From Mariaggregatimicrobium sp964498785 (GTDB lineage Bacteria; Zhuqueibacterota; Zhuqueibacteria; Thermofontimicrobiales; Thiofontviventaceae): 63,947 nucleotides of DNA. Under the pieces are notes generated by a model. It was given only the letters and a program-made list of their open reading frames with translations. It made no database searches and was not told where the DNA came from. The stretch spans positions 1 through 63,947 of the forward strand of contig CAZCJL010000028.1 in assembly GCA_964498785.1 (NCBI GenBank), given 5' to 3'. Every line of letters begins with the position of its first letter. The first letter of the stretch is position 1. Below, in pieces: positions 26,433-34,739 of this stretch. The position numbers and the translations under genes were made by a program.

Positions 26433-27407
26433 ATGGCTTTATTTCTGGTGACCGGCGGAGCTGGTTTTATTGGGTCAAATATTACTGAAGAGTTGTTACG
26501 ACGTGGTGAAAATGTTCGAATTTTAGATAATTTCGCTACCGGAAAACGGGAGAATGTGTCGGGCATAAAAGATATTTTTAAAACTGAAAATAACGGCGCG
26601 GCGCTGGATAAGCTGGAGTTAGTTGAGGGAGATATCCGTAGCTATCACATTGTGCGGGAAGCCGTGGAAGGCGTGGATTTTGTTTTACACCAGGCAGCAT
26701 TGCCTTCGGTGCCCCGATCGGTGAAAGATCCGCTTACTTCCAATGAAGTGAATGTCGTGGGAACGCTGAACATTCTGAATGCGGCAAAAGAGGCAAAAGT
26801 AAAACGCATTGTTTACGCCTCCTCGTCTTCTGTGTATGGCGATCTGGAAGTATTGCCAAAAACAGAAGACATGCTGCCAAAACCGTTGTCACCTTACGCG
26901 GTGTCCAAATTAGCCGGTGAGAAGTACTGCCAGGTTTTTACCAAATTATACGGCCTGGAAACAGTGATATTCAGATATTTCAACGTCTTTGGTCCGCGGC
27001 AGGATCCGACGTCACAATATTCAGCGGTCATTCCCAAATTCATCAGACTAATTAAAGAAGGGCAGCAGCCCACAGTATTCGGCGATGGCGAACAATCCCG
27101 GGACTTCACCTTTGTAAAAAATGTCGTCGAAGCCAATTTGTTAGCCTGTGGCGGCGGACTTGAACAACTGTCCGGCGAGGTATTTAATATCGCCTCTGGC
27201 AGGCGAATCACAATTAATATGCTGATCGAGAACATTAATAAATTAACCAAATCTGATATAACGCCACATTACGAAAAACCCCGGCCCGGCGACGTGAAAC
27301 ATTCGCTGGCAAATATCGGTAAAGCGCGGCAGTTTTTGGGGTATGGCGCGACGGTGGATTTTTTTGAGGGATTGAAACAGTTGGTGGAAAACGGAGCGTT
27401 AAAATAG
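26433..27407 (+). CDS. NAD-dependent sugar-nucleotide 4-epimerase (WbpP/GalE-like SDR)
   Basis: A 324-residue extended short-chain dehydrogenase. It has the Rossmann motif GGAGFIGSN (residues 8-16), the LDNFATG segment, HQAALPSVPRSVKDPLTSNEVN (very close to WbpP-type UDP-GlcNAc 4-epimerases), ASSSSVYG with the catalytic Ser, the YAVSK Tyr-Lys pair, RYFNVFGPRQDP and PGDVKHSLANI. It should interconvert UDP-Glc(NAc) and UDP-Gal(NAc) for the glycan genes downstream. AAGGGG supports the ATG. It is separated from the main locus by repeats and lies just right of the assembly gap, and is more G+C-rich than the glycosyltransferases further on. Epimerase class is firm; the N-acetyl preference is inferred. 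Confidence 0.88.
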   Translation: MALFLVTGGAGFIGSNITEELLRRGENVRILDNFATGKRENVSGIKDIFKTENNGAALDKLELVEGDIRSYHIVREAVEGVDFVLHQAALPSVPRSVKDPLTSNEVNVVGTLNILNAAKEAKVKRIVYASSSSVYGDLEVLPKTEDMLPKPLSPYAVSKLAGEKYCQVFTKLYGLETVIFRYFNVFGPRQDPTSQYSAVIPKFIRLIKEGQQPTVFGDGEQSRDFTFVKNVVEANLLACGGGLEQLSGEVFNIASGRRITINMLIENINKLTKSDITPHYEKPRPGDVKHSLANIGKARQFLGYGATVDFFEGLKQLVENGALK

Positions 27408-27443
27408 GCGAAGATGTGAGACGGGATCCGGAAAGTCCGGAGT

Positions 27444-27463
27444 GCAGTTCCTTTATGAACTGC
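27444..27463. repeat. Variant hairpin repeat, copy 2
   Basis: GCAGTTC (27444-27450), loop CTTTAT, GAACTGC (27457-27463), flanked by gtccgg and ggacgtgag. Same loop as copy 1 with a different but complementary stem. Confidence 0.6.
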
Positions 27464-27517
27464 GGACGTGAGAAGTGATATAGAATACGGGATAAGCGAT
27501 ACGGAGCATGCTGGAGC

Positions 27518-27556
27518 GCAGTTCCCATGTACGCATCAGGAGCATTTACGAACTGC
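27518..27556. repeat. Variant hairpin repeat, copy 3 (long loop)
   Basis: GCAGTTC (27518-27524) and GAACTGC (27550-27556) with a 25-base loop that includes ACGCATCAGGAGCATTTA. A related string, ACGCCTCAGGAGCATTTA, is at about 26016-26033. Confidence 0.55.
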
Positions 27557-27564
27557 GGACGTGA

Positions 27565-27765
27565 GACGGGAAACGTGATGTGGATTTGCTGAACCGGGCG
27601 AATACGATTTATAATAATGCCCGGGACAACGCCGCCGAACTCGTGAATTACGGAATGGATGAAGCCACGCTAACAGCGGTTGGCGAGAAGATAGAAAAAT
27701 TCTCCAGCGCGCTAAAAGACACCGAAGTGGGCGCGGCAGAAAAAAAGCCGCCCGCCAAAACCTGA
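27565..27765 (+). pseudogene. Truncated remnant of a helical-protein gene
   Basis: An open frame from 27565 (first usable start GTG 27580) encodes about 61 residues. The segment ANTIYNNARDNAAELVNYGMDEATLTAVGEKIEKFSSAL resembles the C-terminal half of a Bacteroidota family of roughly 200-residue all-helical proteins (A-x-L-x-x-YG-I/M...L..L...I..F). The N-terminal half is missing: the frame opens directly inside the hairpin repeat, and the tail GAAEKKPPAKT is low in complexity. No ribosome-binding site is evident. I call it a fragment left by repeat-associated rearrangement; an intact tiny gene cannot be excluded. Confidence 0.45.
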
Positions 27766-27951
27766 GCGAGGCGTATGAACAGAACGATTATGTTCTGTCA
27801 GCAAGACAGTAGTTTGAAACAGGAAAAATGAATCAGATACCGTCATCTGTAATCTGATCTCCAATGTCGAAATTCGAATAACTAAAATCGAGTCTCGAAC
27901 ATCAAAATTTCCCTGGTCTGTCCAGAGGTATGGGACTGACAGGGCGGAGCT

Positions 27952-28506
27952 ATGCCCGGAGCTAAACAGTCAATGAACGAACTTACCAAGACAATATTCG
28001 GCGACCTGAACACAAATCCCAACTGGTATGCGATTTCCACACGGCCCAGGCATGAAAAAAAAGTATATCAGGCGCTCAAACAGAAAAAAATTGAAACCTA
28101 TCTGCCGCTTCAAAAATTATCGCGAAAGTGGAGCGACCGATACAAAACAATTGAAGAACCATTGTTCAGTTGTTACGTGTTTGTCAGAATAGCGTTAAAA
28201 AACAGGCTTCAGGTGTTGCAGACAGACAGCGTGGTACGATTTTTGGCCTTCAATAATATCCCGGCGACGATTCCTGATTCTCAGATTCAGGCCGTGAAAC
28301 TCATACTGGAAAGATGCCACACCATCGACCACATCGATTATCTCACACCTGGCCAGAAAATCGAAGTGGTCCAGGGACCGCTCAAAGGCGTAAGAGGAAT
28401 CTGCATCGAAATAAAAAACAGCTACCGCCTGGTTGTGCGGCTGGATGGCATCATGCAGGCGATTTCCGTGGACATCGATTTGCGGGACGTAAAAATTGTG
28501 GAATGA
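27952..28506 (+). CDS. NusG-paralogue antiterminator, UpxY family
   Basis: A 184-residue specialised NusG. The NGN domain (about residues 20-120) has NWYAISTRPRHEKKVYQALKQKKIETYLPLQKLSRKWSDRYK and PLFSCYVFVRI. A KOW motif follows (about 130-165, LTPGQKIEVVQGPLKGVRGICIEI). UpxY proteins in Bacteroides are the first genes of capsule operons and stop premature termination of that operon. Its position just before the 30-kb co-directional glycan locus fits the same role here. GGCGGAG precedes the ATG. An AAA-type ATPase gene separates it from gmd, so the ordering is not the tight one seen in Bacteroides. Confidence 0.88.
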   Translation: MPGAKQSMNELTKTIFGDLNTNPNWYAISTRPRHEKKVYQALKQKKIETYLPLQKLSRKWSDRYKTIEEPLFSCYVFVRIALKNRLQVLQTDSVVRFLAFNNIPATIPDSQIQAVKLILERCHTIDHIDYLTPGQKIEVVQGPLKGVRGICIEIKNSYRLVVRLDGIMQAISVDIDLRDVKIVE

Positions 28507-28816
28507 TTCTCGATCCTGGCTATTCGATCGTAGATGTTAGCAATCAGATTACAGATAGAGGATACCTGATATCAGAAATCAGACACCAGATGCCGGATAA
28601 CCGATGTAGCTGTGAATTTGAGGAAAACGAAAATCCAAAATCAAATATCTAGTATTGAATATCAAACAACGAACATTGAATCACCAATTCACCAATCACC
28701 AACTCATACGGAACTTTTTCAATCAATTACAATATAAAAGATAGAACAGGGGGTTATTTTATAACCCGATTAAATGAAAAGTCTGTTTATAAATATATCG
28801 TCTAAAATATTAAGCC
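28507..28816. other. Low-complexity spacer
   Basis: Runs of short words such as atc-aga-tac and aatatc-aaac-gaac-attgaatcacc without a credible gene, and a small hairpin GGGTTATTTTATAACCC near 28750. Similar words (aacatcgaatatctaatatcgaaccaccaatcacc) follow the next gene at about 30092-30128. Confidence 0.5.
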
Positions 28817-30073
28817 ATGCACATTAAACGACAAATTTTGCCGAAAATATTGTCCCATGTTTCTGCCAAAGAAATGACGCTTATCACCGGAGCGCGCCAG
28901 GTGGGGAAAACAACGGTGATGAAGGAAGTCAAAGATATTTTAGATAAACAGGGCAAACAAACACTGTTTTTCAATCTCGACTTCGAAACCGATTTCAGCT
29001 ATGTCGAGTCCCAAGGCAAATTCTTGCAAAAAATTAAATTGGAGTTCGGAGAAAATCCCGGATTTATATTTATCGATGAAATCCAGAGAAAAGAAAATAG
29101 CGGCTTGTTTCTTAAAGGATTATTCGACAGGAAGCTGCCTTACAAATTTATCATATCCGGCTCCGGCAGCATGGAATTAAAAGAAAAAATTCACGAATCC
29201 CTGACCGGCAGAAAACGAACGTTCGAATTATCCACCATATCTTTCCGGGAATTTGTCAATTTCAGAACTGACTATCGCTACGAAAATAATCTCAATGATT
29301 ATTTTGAGGTGGAAAAAGAGCACACAGAACTGCTTCTGAACGAATATTTATCCTGCGGAGGCTATCCGCGCGTTGTTGTTGAATCCGAAAAACTGGAAAA
29401 GAGCCAATTAATCAACGAAATTTACAGCAGCTACTTAAAACGAGACGTGGCCTATCTGCTGAATATTGACCGTCCCGAATTATTTACCCGGCTGATTCAA
29501 TTACTCGCGCATGCCACCGGATCAATCTTAAATTACAGCACGCTCGCAGCAGATGTTGGCATTTCCGTTCCAACGCTGAAAAAATATCTCTGGTATGCGG
29601 AAAATACATTCATTATCAAAATCATCACTCCATTTTTTAAAAATAAACGCAAGGAAATTAAAAAATCGCCCGTCCCCTATTTTAATGACATTGGCTTGAG
29701 AAATTTTGCCCTGAATCAATTTGGCAAGGAACATCTCATCGAGGGCGCCGGGCTGCTCTTCCAGAATTTTGTGTTTAATATCATCCAGGAATTAAATCAA
29801 AACGCGTTTGCAGAAATCAATTTTTGGCGAACAACAGATCAGGCAGAAGTGGATTTTATCATTCATTCGGGCGATGAAATTATTCCCGTCGAAACAAAAT
29901 GTTCCCGCCTGAAAAATAACCGAGTAAGCCGATCGTTCAGGAATTTCATTGAGGCCTATGAACCGGAAAAAGCCTATATTGTCAATTTAGACTATACTTC
30001 AGAATTGAAAATTAACAACACCACCGTAAAATTTTTACCCTATTTTAAACTATACCAGGAACCGATTCTCTAA
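28817..30073 (+). CDS. AAA-type ATP-binding protein with DUF4143
   Basis: A 418-residue P-loop ATPase of the archaeal-ATPase/AAA_14 type. Walker A GARQVGKTTVMKEV is near residues 25-38, Walker B FIFIDEIQR near 85-93, a sensor-like FIISGSGSMELKE follows, and the C-terminal DUF4143 domain (about 200-370) carries a restriction-nuclease-like patch: INFWRTTDQAEVDFII...IPVETKCSR, the D-x(n)-E-x-K arrangement seen in this family. Such genes are widespread, mobile and of unclear role. It interrupts the space between the UpxY gene and gmd and is flanked by similar low-complexity spacers, which suggests insertion as a cassette. It has no obvious part in glycan synthesis. Confidence 0.85.
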   Translation: MHIKRQILPKILSHVSAKEMTLITGARQVGKTTVMKEVKDILDKQGKQTLFFNLDFETDFSYVESQGKFLQKIKLEFGENPGFIFIDEIQRKENSGLFLKGLFDRKLPYKFIISGSGSMELKEKIHESLTGRKRTFELSTISFREFVNFRTDYRYENNLNDYFEVEKEHTELLLNEYLSCGGYPRVVVESEKLEKSQLINEIYSSYLKRDVAYLLNIDRPELFTRLIQLLAHATGSILNYSTLAADVGISVPTLKKYLWYAENTFIIKIITPFFKNKRKEIKKSPVPYFNDIGLRNFALNQFGKEHLIEGAGLLFQNFVFNIIQELNQNAFAEINFWRTTDQAEVDFIIHSGDEIIPVETKCSRLKNNRVSRSFRNFIEAYEPEKAYIVNLDYTSELKINNTTVKFLPYFKLYQEPIL

Positions 30074-30139
30074 TAAGTGAGATAGATTATCATAACATCG
30101 AATATCTAATATCGAACCACCAATCACCGAAAGGATAAA

Positions 30140-31165
30140 GTGAAAACAGCGCTAATAACAGGAATCACCGGACAGGATGGTTCATATTTAACTGAATTAT
30201 TGATCCAGAAGGACTATCAGGTCCATGGAATAATTCGGCGCAGCAGTTCCTTCAATACGGGACGGATTGATCACTTATACAGAGATCCCCATGTGAATAA
30301 CAGAAAGATGATTTTACATTATGGTGACCTTATCGATTCGAGTAATTTAAGTCGATTGATTGAAAAAATACACCCGGATGAAATTTATAATTTGGGAGCG
30401 CAAAGTCATGTTCAGGTATCGTTTCAGGTTCCTGAATATACCGCAGAAGTGGATGGTCTGGGTACGCTTCGTTTGTTAGATGCAATTCGTGAAGTCGGCA
30501 TAAAAACCAAATTCTACCAGGCTTCAACAAGTGAGTTGTTTGGTAAGGTTTTAGAAATTCCACAAACGGAAAACACCCCTTTTTATCCTCGCAGCCCTTA
30601 TGGGGCCGCCAAACTTTACGCCTACTGGATAGTTAAAAACTATCGAGAAGCTTATAATTTATATGCCTGTAATGGAATTTTATTCAATCATGAATCCCCG
30701 CGTCGTGGCGAAACGTTTGTCACACGAAAGATTACAAGGGCTGTTGCACGAATTAAAATGAATTTACAGGATAAACTGTATCTTGGAAATCTGGATGCAA
30801 AAAGAGACTGGGGATATGCGCCTGATTATGTTGAAGGCATGTGGAGAATGCTGCAGCAAGACCAGCCGGATGATTTTGTACTGGCAACTGGTGAAACGCA
30901 TTCAGTGCGGGAATTTGCAGAATTGGCATTTCAGGAAATTGGTGTCGACATGGAATGGAAAGGAAAGAATGAAAACGAGGCTGGAATTGACTCAAAAAAT
31001 GGAAGAGTGATAGTGGAGGTGGATAAAAATTATTACCGACCCACTGAAGTCGATTTGCTTATCGGAAATCCTCAGAAAGCAAGAGAAAAATTGGGATGGG
31101 AAATCAAAGTGAATTTTACCGATCTGGTAAAATTGATGGTTCAGTCTGATCTTGAAGAATTATAA
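30140..31165 (+). CDS. gmd: GDP-mannose 4,6-dehydratase
   Basis: It converts GDP-D-mannose to GDP-4-keto-6-deoxy-D-mannose, the branch point to GDP-fucose, colitose and other 6-deoxyhexoses. GITGQDGSYLTELL binds NADP; HGIIRRSSSFNTGRIDHLY, GAQSHVQVSFQVPEYTAEVDGLGTLRLLDAIRE, QASTSELFGKV and the YGAAK catalytic pair are canonical. FNHESPRRGETFVTRKI completes the signature. Length 341 is typical. A GTG start is used with AAGGAT upstream. It opens the co-directional biosynthetic run; the next gene is an fcl homologue 29 bases on. No manB/manC genes are in the window, so GDP-mannose must come from elsewhere. Confidence 0.97.
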   Translation: MKTALITGITGQDGSYLTELLIQKDYQVHGIIRRSSSFNTGRIDHLYRDPHVNNRKMILHYGDLIDSSNLSRLIEKIHPDEIYNLGAQSHVQVSFQVPEYTAEVDGLGTLRLLDAIREVGIKTKFYQASTSELFGKVLEIPQTENTPFYPRSPYGAAKLYAYWIVKNYREAYNLYACNGILFNHESPRRGETFVTRKITRAVARIKMNLQDKLYLGNLDAKRDWGYAPDYVEGMWRMLQQDQPDDFVLATGETHSVREFAELAFQEIGVDMEWKGKNENEAGIDSKNGRVIVEVDKNYYRPTEVDLLIGNPQKAREKLGWEIKVNFTDLVKLMVQSDLEEL

Positions 31166-31194
31166 AATGATAAAAAAATATACGGACAGGGACG

Positions 31195-32145
31195 ATGAGT
31201 TATTTTAAAGACAAGAAGATTACAGTCACCGGGGGAAACGGCTTTCTTGGAAAATATGTGATCAAAAAGCTTTATGACCATGGCGCTGAAAATGTCAACA
31301 TTGCGGATATTGATCAGTATGATTTGACAAAAACAGAAGATGTTGTACGAATGTATGAAGAACAGCGCACTGACATCGTAATCCATCTAGCGGCTGTGGT
31401 CGGGGGAATTGGCGCGAACAGAGAAAATCCGGGTAAGTTTTTTTATGACAATGCCATCATGGGAATCCAACTCATTGAGTATGCCCGTAGGTTTAATATA
31501 AATAAATTTGTATGCATTGGCACAATTTGCGCCTACCCTAAATTTACACCGGTTCCTTTTAAAGAAGACGATTTATGGAACGGTTACCCTGAGGAAACCA
31601 ATGCGCCGTATGGCCTGGCCAAAAAAATGCTCCTGGTGCAGCTACAGGCGTATCGACAGCAATATGGCTTTAATGGCATTTACCTGTTGCCTGTAAATCT
31701 GTATGGCCCGGGAGATAATTTTGATCCTAATTCTTCACATGTCATACCTGCCTTAATAAAAAAATGCGTGGATGCAGTGAGAGATTGTAAGGACGAAATT
31801 GTAGCCTGGGGGACTGGAGAGGTATCACGGGAGTTTATTTATGTAGAAGATGCAGCAGAAGGAATTGTGTTAGCGACGGAAAAGTATAATAAACCTGAAC
31901 CTGTCAATATTGGCGCTGGTTTTGAAATTAAAATAAAGGAACTGATAAATTCAATAGTTAAATTATCTGGATTTAAGGGGAGCATTTTATGGGATGCTTC
32001 TAAACCTGATGGACAGCCGAGACGGATGCTTGATACCAGTTTGGCAAGAAAACAAATTGGATTTCAGGTGAAACACGATTTGCAATTAGGATTAAAATAT
32101 ACCATTGAGTGGTATAGGAAATTGAATCAAGATAAAAAGGTTTGA
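31195..32145 (+). CDS. fcl: GDP-L-fucose synthase, first copy
   Basis: An NADPH-dependent 3,5-epimerase/4-reductase acting on GDP-4-keto-6-deoxymannose. GGNGFLGKYV is the Rossmann loop. The active-site segment is GTICAYPK (Thr-Ile-Cys where the E. coli enzyme has Ser-Ser-Cys), with YGLAK as the Tyr-Lys pair and SSHVIPALIKK with the acid/base His. AVVGGIGANRENPGKFFYDNA matches the GDP-fucose synthase branch found in cyanobacteria and many environmental bacteria. 316 residues. It follows gmd directly, so GDP-L-fucose is the expected product, and a GT11 fucosyltransferase lies further down. A second, clearly different copy is at 36041. Confidence 0.92.
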   Translation: MSYFKDKKITVTGGNGFLGKYVIKKLYDHGAENVNIADIDQYDLTKTEDVVRMYEEQRTDIVIHLAAVVGGIGANRENPGKFFYDNAIMGIQLIEYARRFNINKFVCIGTICAYPKFTPVPFKEDDLWNGYPEETNAPYGLAKKMLLVQLQAYRQQYGFNGIYLLPVNLYGPGDNFDPNSSHVIPALIKKCVDAVRDCKDEIVAWGTGEVSREFIYVEDAAEGIVLATEKYNKPEPVNIGAGFEIKIKELINSIVKLSGFKGSILWDASKPDGQPRRMLDTSLARKQIGFQVKHDLQLGLKYTIEWYRKLNQDKKV

Positions 32146-32325
32146 AAATCATTTCTAATGCACATTAAAAGCGTAAAAAATATATAAAAGTGATGAATTA
32201 TTTAATAAAATGCGTATAAATTTGAAGATATCCAAAAATATTATAAAGTTATCAGTATTTTTACAGTTTTTCTATAATTAATTCGCAATTATTATAGAAC
32301 GCTTCGAAAGTGAGGCAGGTGTTAA

Positions 32326-33168
32326 ATGGGATTAATTGAATCAGATCAGCAAACCACTATTATTAAACCTTCTAAAGGGTTTATACCTTTAGATTTTAAA
32401 GAGCTATATCGCTATCGCGAATTGTTTGTTTTTTTTGCATGGCGCAATATCATAATTAGATATAAGCAAACCGCATTGGGGATATCCTGGGCTGGGCTTC
32501 AACCTGTTATATCAATGGTTATTCTCACTGTTATTTTTGGGAAAGTAGCGAAACTTCCTAGTGACGGAATCCCGTACCCAATTATGACTTTTGCCGGAAT
32601 TCTACCATGGCAGTTCTTTTCAACAGCCCTGAACCAATCGAGTTTAGCTGTTGTCGCAAACGCAGGAATGGTTAATAAAATCTATTTTCCAAGATTGATT
32701 TTGCCAGTTAGTTCAGTCATTGCTTCAATTATTGATTTTGCGATAGCATTTACTATATTTATCGGTTTTATGATTTGGTATAAATTTGTTCCCACGATAC
32801 ATATTCTTTTTTTACCTTTGTTTTTTCTTTTTGCTGTAGTTATTGCTATTGGGATAGGTTTATGGTTTACTGCTTTAAATGTTGCGTATAGAGATGTAAA
32901 ACACATAATCCCCTTTTTTTTAAGAATGGGACTTTATATTTCCCCAGTTGGTTTTCTTTCATCAGTTGTTCCTGAAAGATATCAGCTCATCTATTCATTA
33001 AATCCTTTGGTAGGTTTAATAGATGGATTTCGCTGGTGTTTATTGGGAGGCAAAATTGAACCTAATTGGACAGGTTTAATTCTTTCCACTGCTGTAATGA
33101 GTTTAATTCTAATAAGTGGACTTTATTATTTTTTGAAAACCGAAAAAACTTTTGCAGACATTATTTAA
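32326..33168 (+). CDS. wzm: ABC-2 type polysaccharide export permease (Wzm)
   Basis: A 280-residue integral membrane protein with about six membrane segments. It has the Wzm/TagG signature: ELYRYRELFVFFAWRNIIIRYKQTALGISWAGLQPVISMVILTVIFG near the N-terminus, PFFLRMGLYISPVGFLSSVVPE, and LNPLVGLIDGFRWCLLGG near the C-terminus. With the Wzt ATPase at 34740 it forms the transporter that moves a finished, undecaprenyl-linked polysaccharide across the inner membrane. GAGGCAGG precedes the ATG. A membrane ligase/polymerase-like gene sits between permease and ATPase, which is an unusual order. The 180 bases upstream hold no convincing promoter. Confidence 0.93.
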   Translation: MGLIESDQQTTIIKPSKGFIPLDFKELYRYRELFVFFAWRNIIIRYKQTALGISWAGLQPVISMVILTVIFGKVAKLPSDGIPYPIMTFAGILPWQFFSTALNQSSLAVVANAGMVNKIYFPRLILPVSSVIASIIDFAIAFTIFIGFMIWYKFVPTIHILFLPLFFLFAVVIAIGIGLWFTALNVAYRDVKHIIPFFLRMGLYISPVGFLSSVVPERYQLIYSLNPLVGLIDGFRWCLLGGKIEPNWTGLILSTAVMSLILISGLYYFLKTEKTFADII

Positions 33169-33212
33169 ATTTGTTGAGCTCGGTTTTTTCATCAGCCTAG
33201 ATAAGAATATAG

Positions 33213-34676
33213 ATGCAAAAATCAAAAACAAATAATTTTCTAAAAGCAGTGATTTTAATCTGTATATTATTATATGCAGGCAAACTTTTCGGAACTGCTT
33301 TAACCAAAGGTATGAATGTAACTGTAAGGGGATTTATTATTCTTCCAATAGCATTGAGTATTCCGCTTTTTGTTCGACGCTATGGTCTGGTCACGCTCTT
33401 ATCAGTGGGGATAATTTGCTTTTGGATTCCAACAACAATTGGTTTAAAAAGTTATCTTCCATTTTTATCGTCATTTTATTTGTTAGAAATTGTCGCTTGG
33501 AGTCTTGCAGGTTATATTATATTTAGAGCTGTTGTTATAAAAAAAGATGAAGATATAAAAAAAACATTCGCTAGGTTCCCTTTCATTTTATTTATACTAT
33601 TACCAATAGGAGCAATCATTGCTCATTATATTTCGCATGGTCATCATCAGGAGCTTCTAAAGATACGAAGAGTATTTTTCTTTCCAGGATTGATAACTTT
33701 TGTTTGTATGTATGTTATTAAGAATGAAATTCAAGGTGAAAAGCTTTTATGGCAGTTTCTGTACTCTGCCGGTATTCTGGGGTTAATCGTACTGTTTGGA
33801 CAAAGATTTCTTGGAATGGGGGCTTTACTTGAAGAGCAAGCACATACACTTAGGTTGAGTTATTCAGTAAATTTGCCTTTATTCGGAAATTTAAGTATGC
33901 ATGCGGCAGCCGTTGGTAATTTTTTTTCAATTTTTTTGATATTCAGTTTTAATTTTTGGATGAATCACCCCGTAAAAACAAAGCGTTTGGTAAGTGGTTG
34001 TTTAATGTTAATTTTTTCATTGGTTGTGTTAAAGGCTCAAACAAGGGGGGGATTTGTCGCGGCCGGAGTTTCCATGGTATTGATTATGTTATTGAGCAGA
34101 TATAGCAAAGAAAGTAAATTTACATTTTCATTTTTAAAAACATCTGTCTTGTTAGTGAGTATGGTCGCCATTTTCTGGTATTCAGCTGCCTCTTCAACAG
34201 ATAGAATGTATGCCGAGCACGGTCTTGAGCTGTTTGCAAATCCATTGGAAGCAGTAAATTTCGTCTCAAGAGTTTTAGCCTGGGAGGCAGCGATTCCGCT
34301 TGTGATGAGTACATTTTTTGGGGTAGGATTATTTGGCTTTCATTATATCCCGGATGGAAATGCCGCCGGTGTACATAATATGCCCCTGTTTTTTTATCTT
34401 TCATCAGGATTCCTTGGTTTTATATCTTTTGTGTTGATACACTTCCATTTTATAAAAAATTACATTAAAAGTTTGAAATTATCAACAAATTCAACTGAAT
34501 CTATGCTGGCAATCGGTGGAATAGGTTTACTTGCAGATTGGTGGATTGCAGGTATGGCCAGTCCTATGGCTTTCGATAATTGGAGTTTTGCTATTGCATG
34601 GATAGCCGCAGCGATTATGATGTCCGTTGCAAACATAAGGATAATGAAACACGAAACAGGTGAATTTACAAAATGA
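33213..34676 (+). CDS. O-antigen ligase/polymerase-like membrane protein
   Basis: A 487-residue, very hydrophobic protein with about 11-12 membrane segments and a large loop in the second half (about residues 310-390: RMYAEHGLELFANPLEAVNFVSRVLAWEAAIPLVMSTFFGVGLFGFHYI...HNMPLFFYLSSGFLG). The arginine-rich SRVLAWEAA and the following G-G-F-H-N region match the Wzy_C/O-antigen ligase family layout. In an ABC-transporter locus no Wzy polymerase is expected, so a WaaL-type ligase that moves the glycan from carrier to lipid A or another acceptor is the more natural reading. Sequence alone does not separate the two. Confidence 0.8.
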   Translation: MQKSKTNNFLKAVILICILLYAGKLFGTALTKGMNVTVRGFIILPIALSIPLFVRRYGLVTLLSVGIICFWIPTTIGLKSYLPFLSSFYLLEIVAWSLAGYIIFRAVVIKKDEDIKKTFARFPFILFILLPIGAIIAHYISHGHHQELLKIRRVFFFPGLITFVCMYVIKNEIQGEKLLWQFLYSAGILGLIVLFGQRFLGMGALLEEQAHTLRLSYSVNLPLFGNLSMHAAAVGNFFSIFLIFSFNFWMNHPVKTKRLVSGCLMLIFSLVVLKAQTRGGFVAAGVSMVLIMLLSRYSKESKFTFSFLKTSVLLVSMVAIFWYSAASSTDRMYAEHGLELFANPLEAVNFVSRVLAWEAAIPLVMSTFFGVGLFGFHYIPDGNAAGVHNMPLFFYLSSGFLGFISFVLIHFHFIKNYIKSLKLSTNSTESMLAIGGIGLLADWWIAGMASPMAFDNWSFAIAWIAAAIMMSVANIRIMKHETGEFTK

Positions 34677-34739
34677 GATTGAGTTAAAAGCGAAAAAGTG
34701 ACATTCATATTGATAGTTTTTTAAAAAGGAAGTTCACTT

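Noticed and set aside
28314..28652. 112-codon frame overlapping the UpxY gene
   Set aside because: It reads the antiterminator gene in another frame (His/Gly/Arg-rich translation) and extends into low-complexity spacer.
32146..32325. Promoter before wzm
   Set aside because: TATAAT occurs at 32273 but no TTGA-like element lies 17 bp upstream, unlike the other promoters here.
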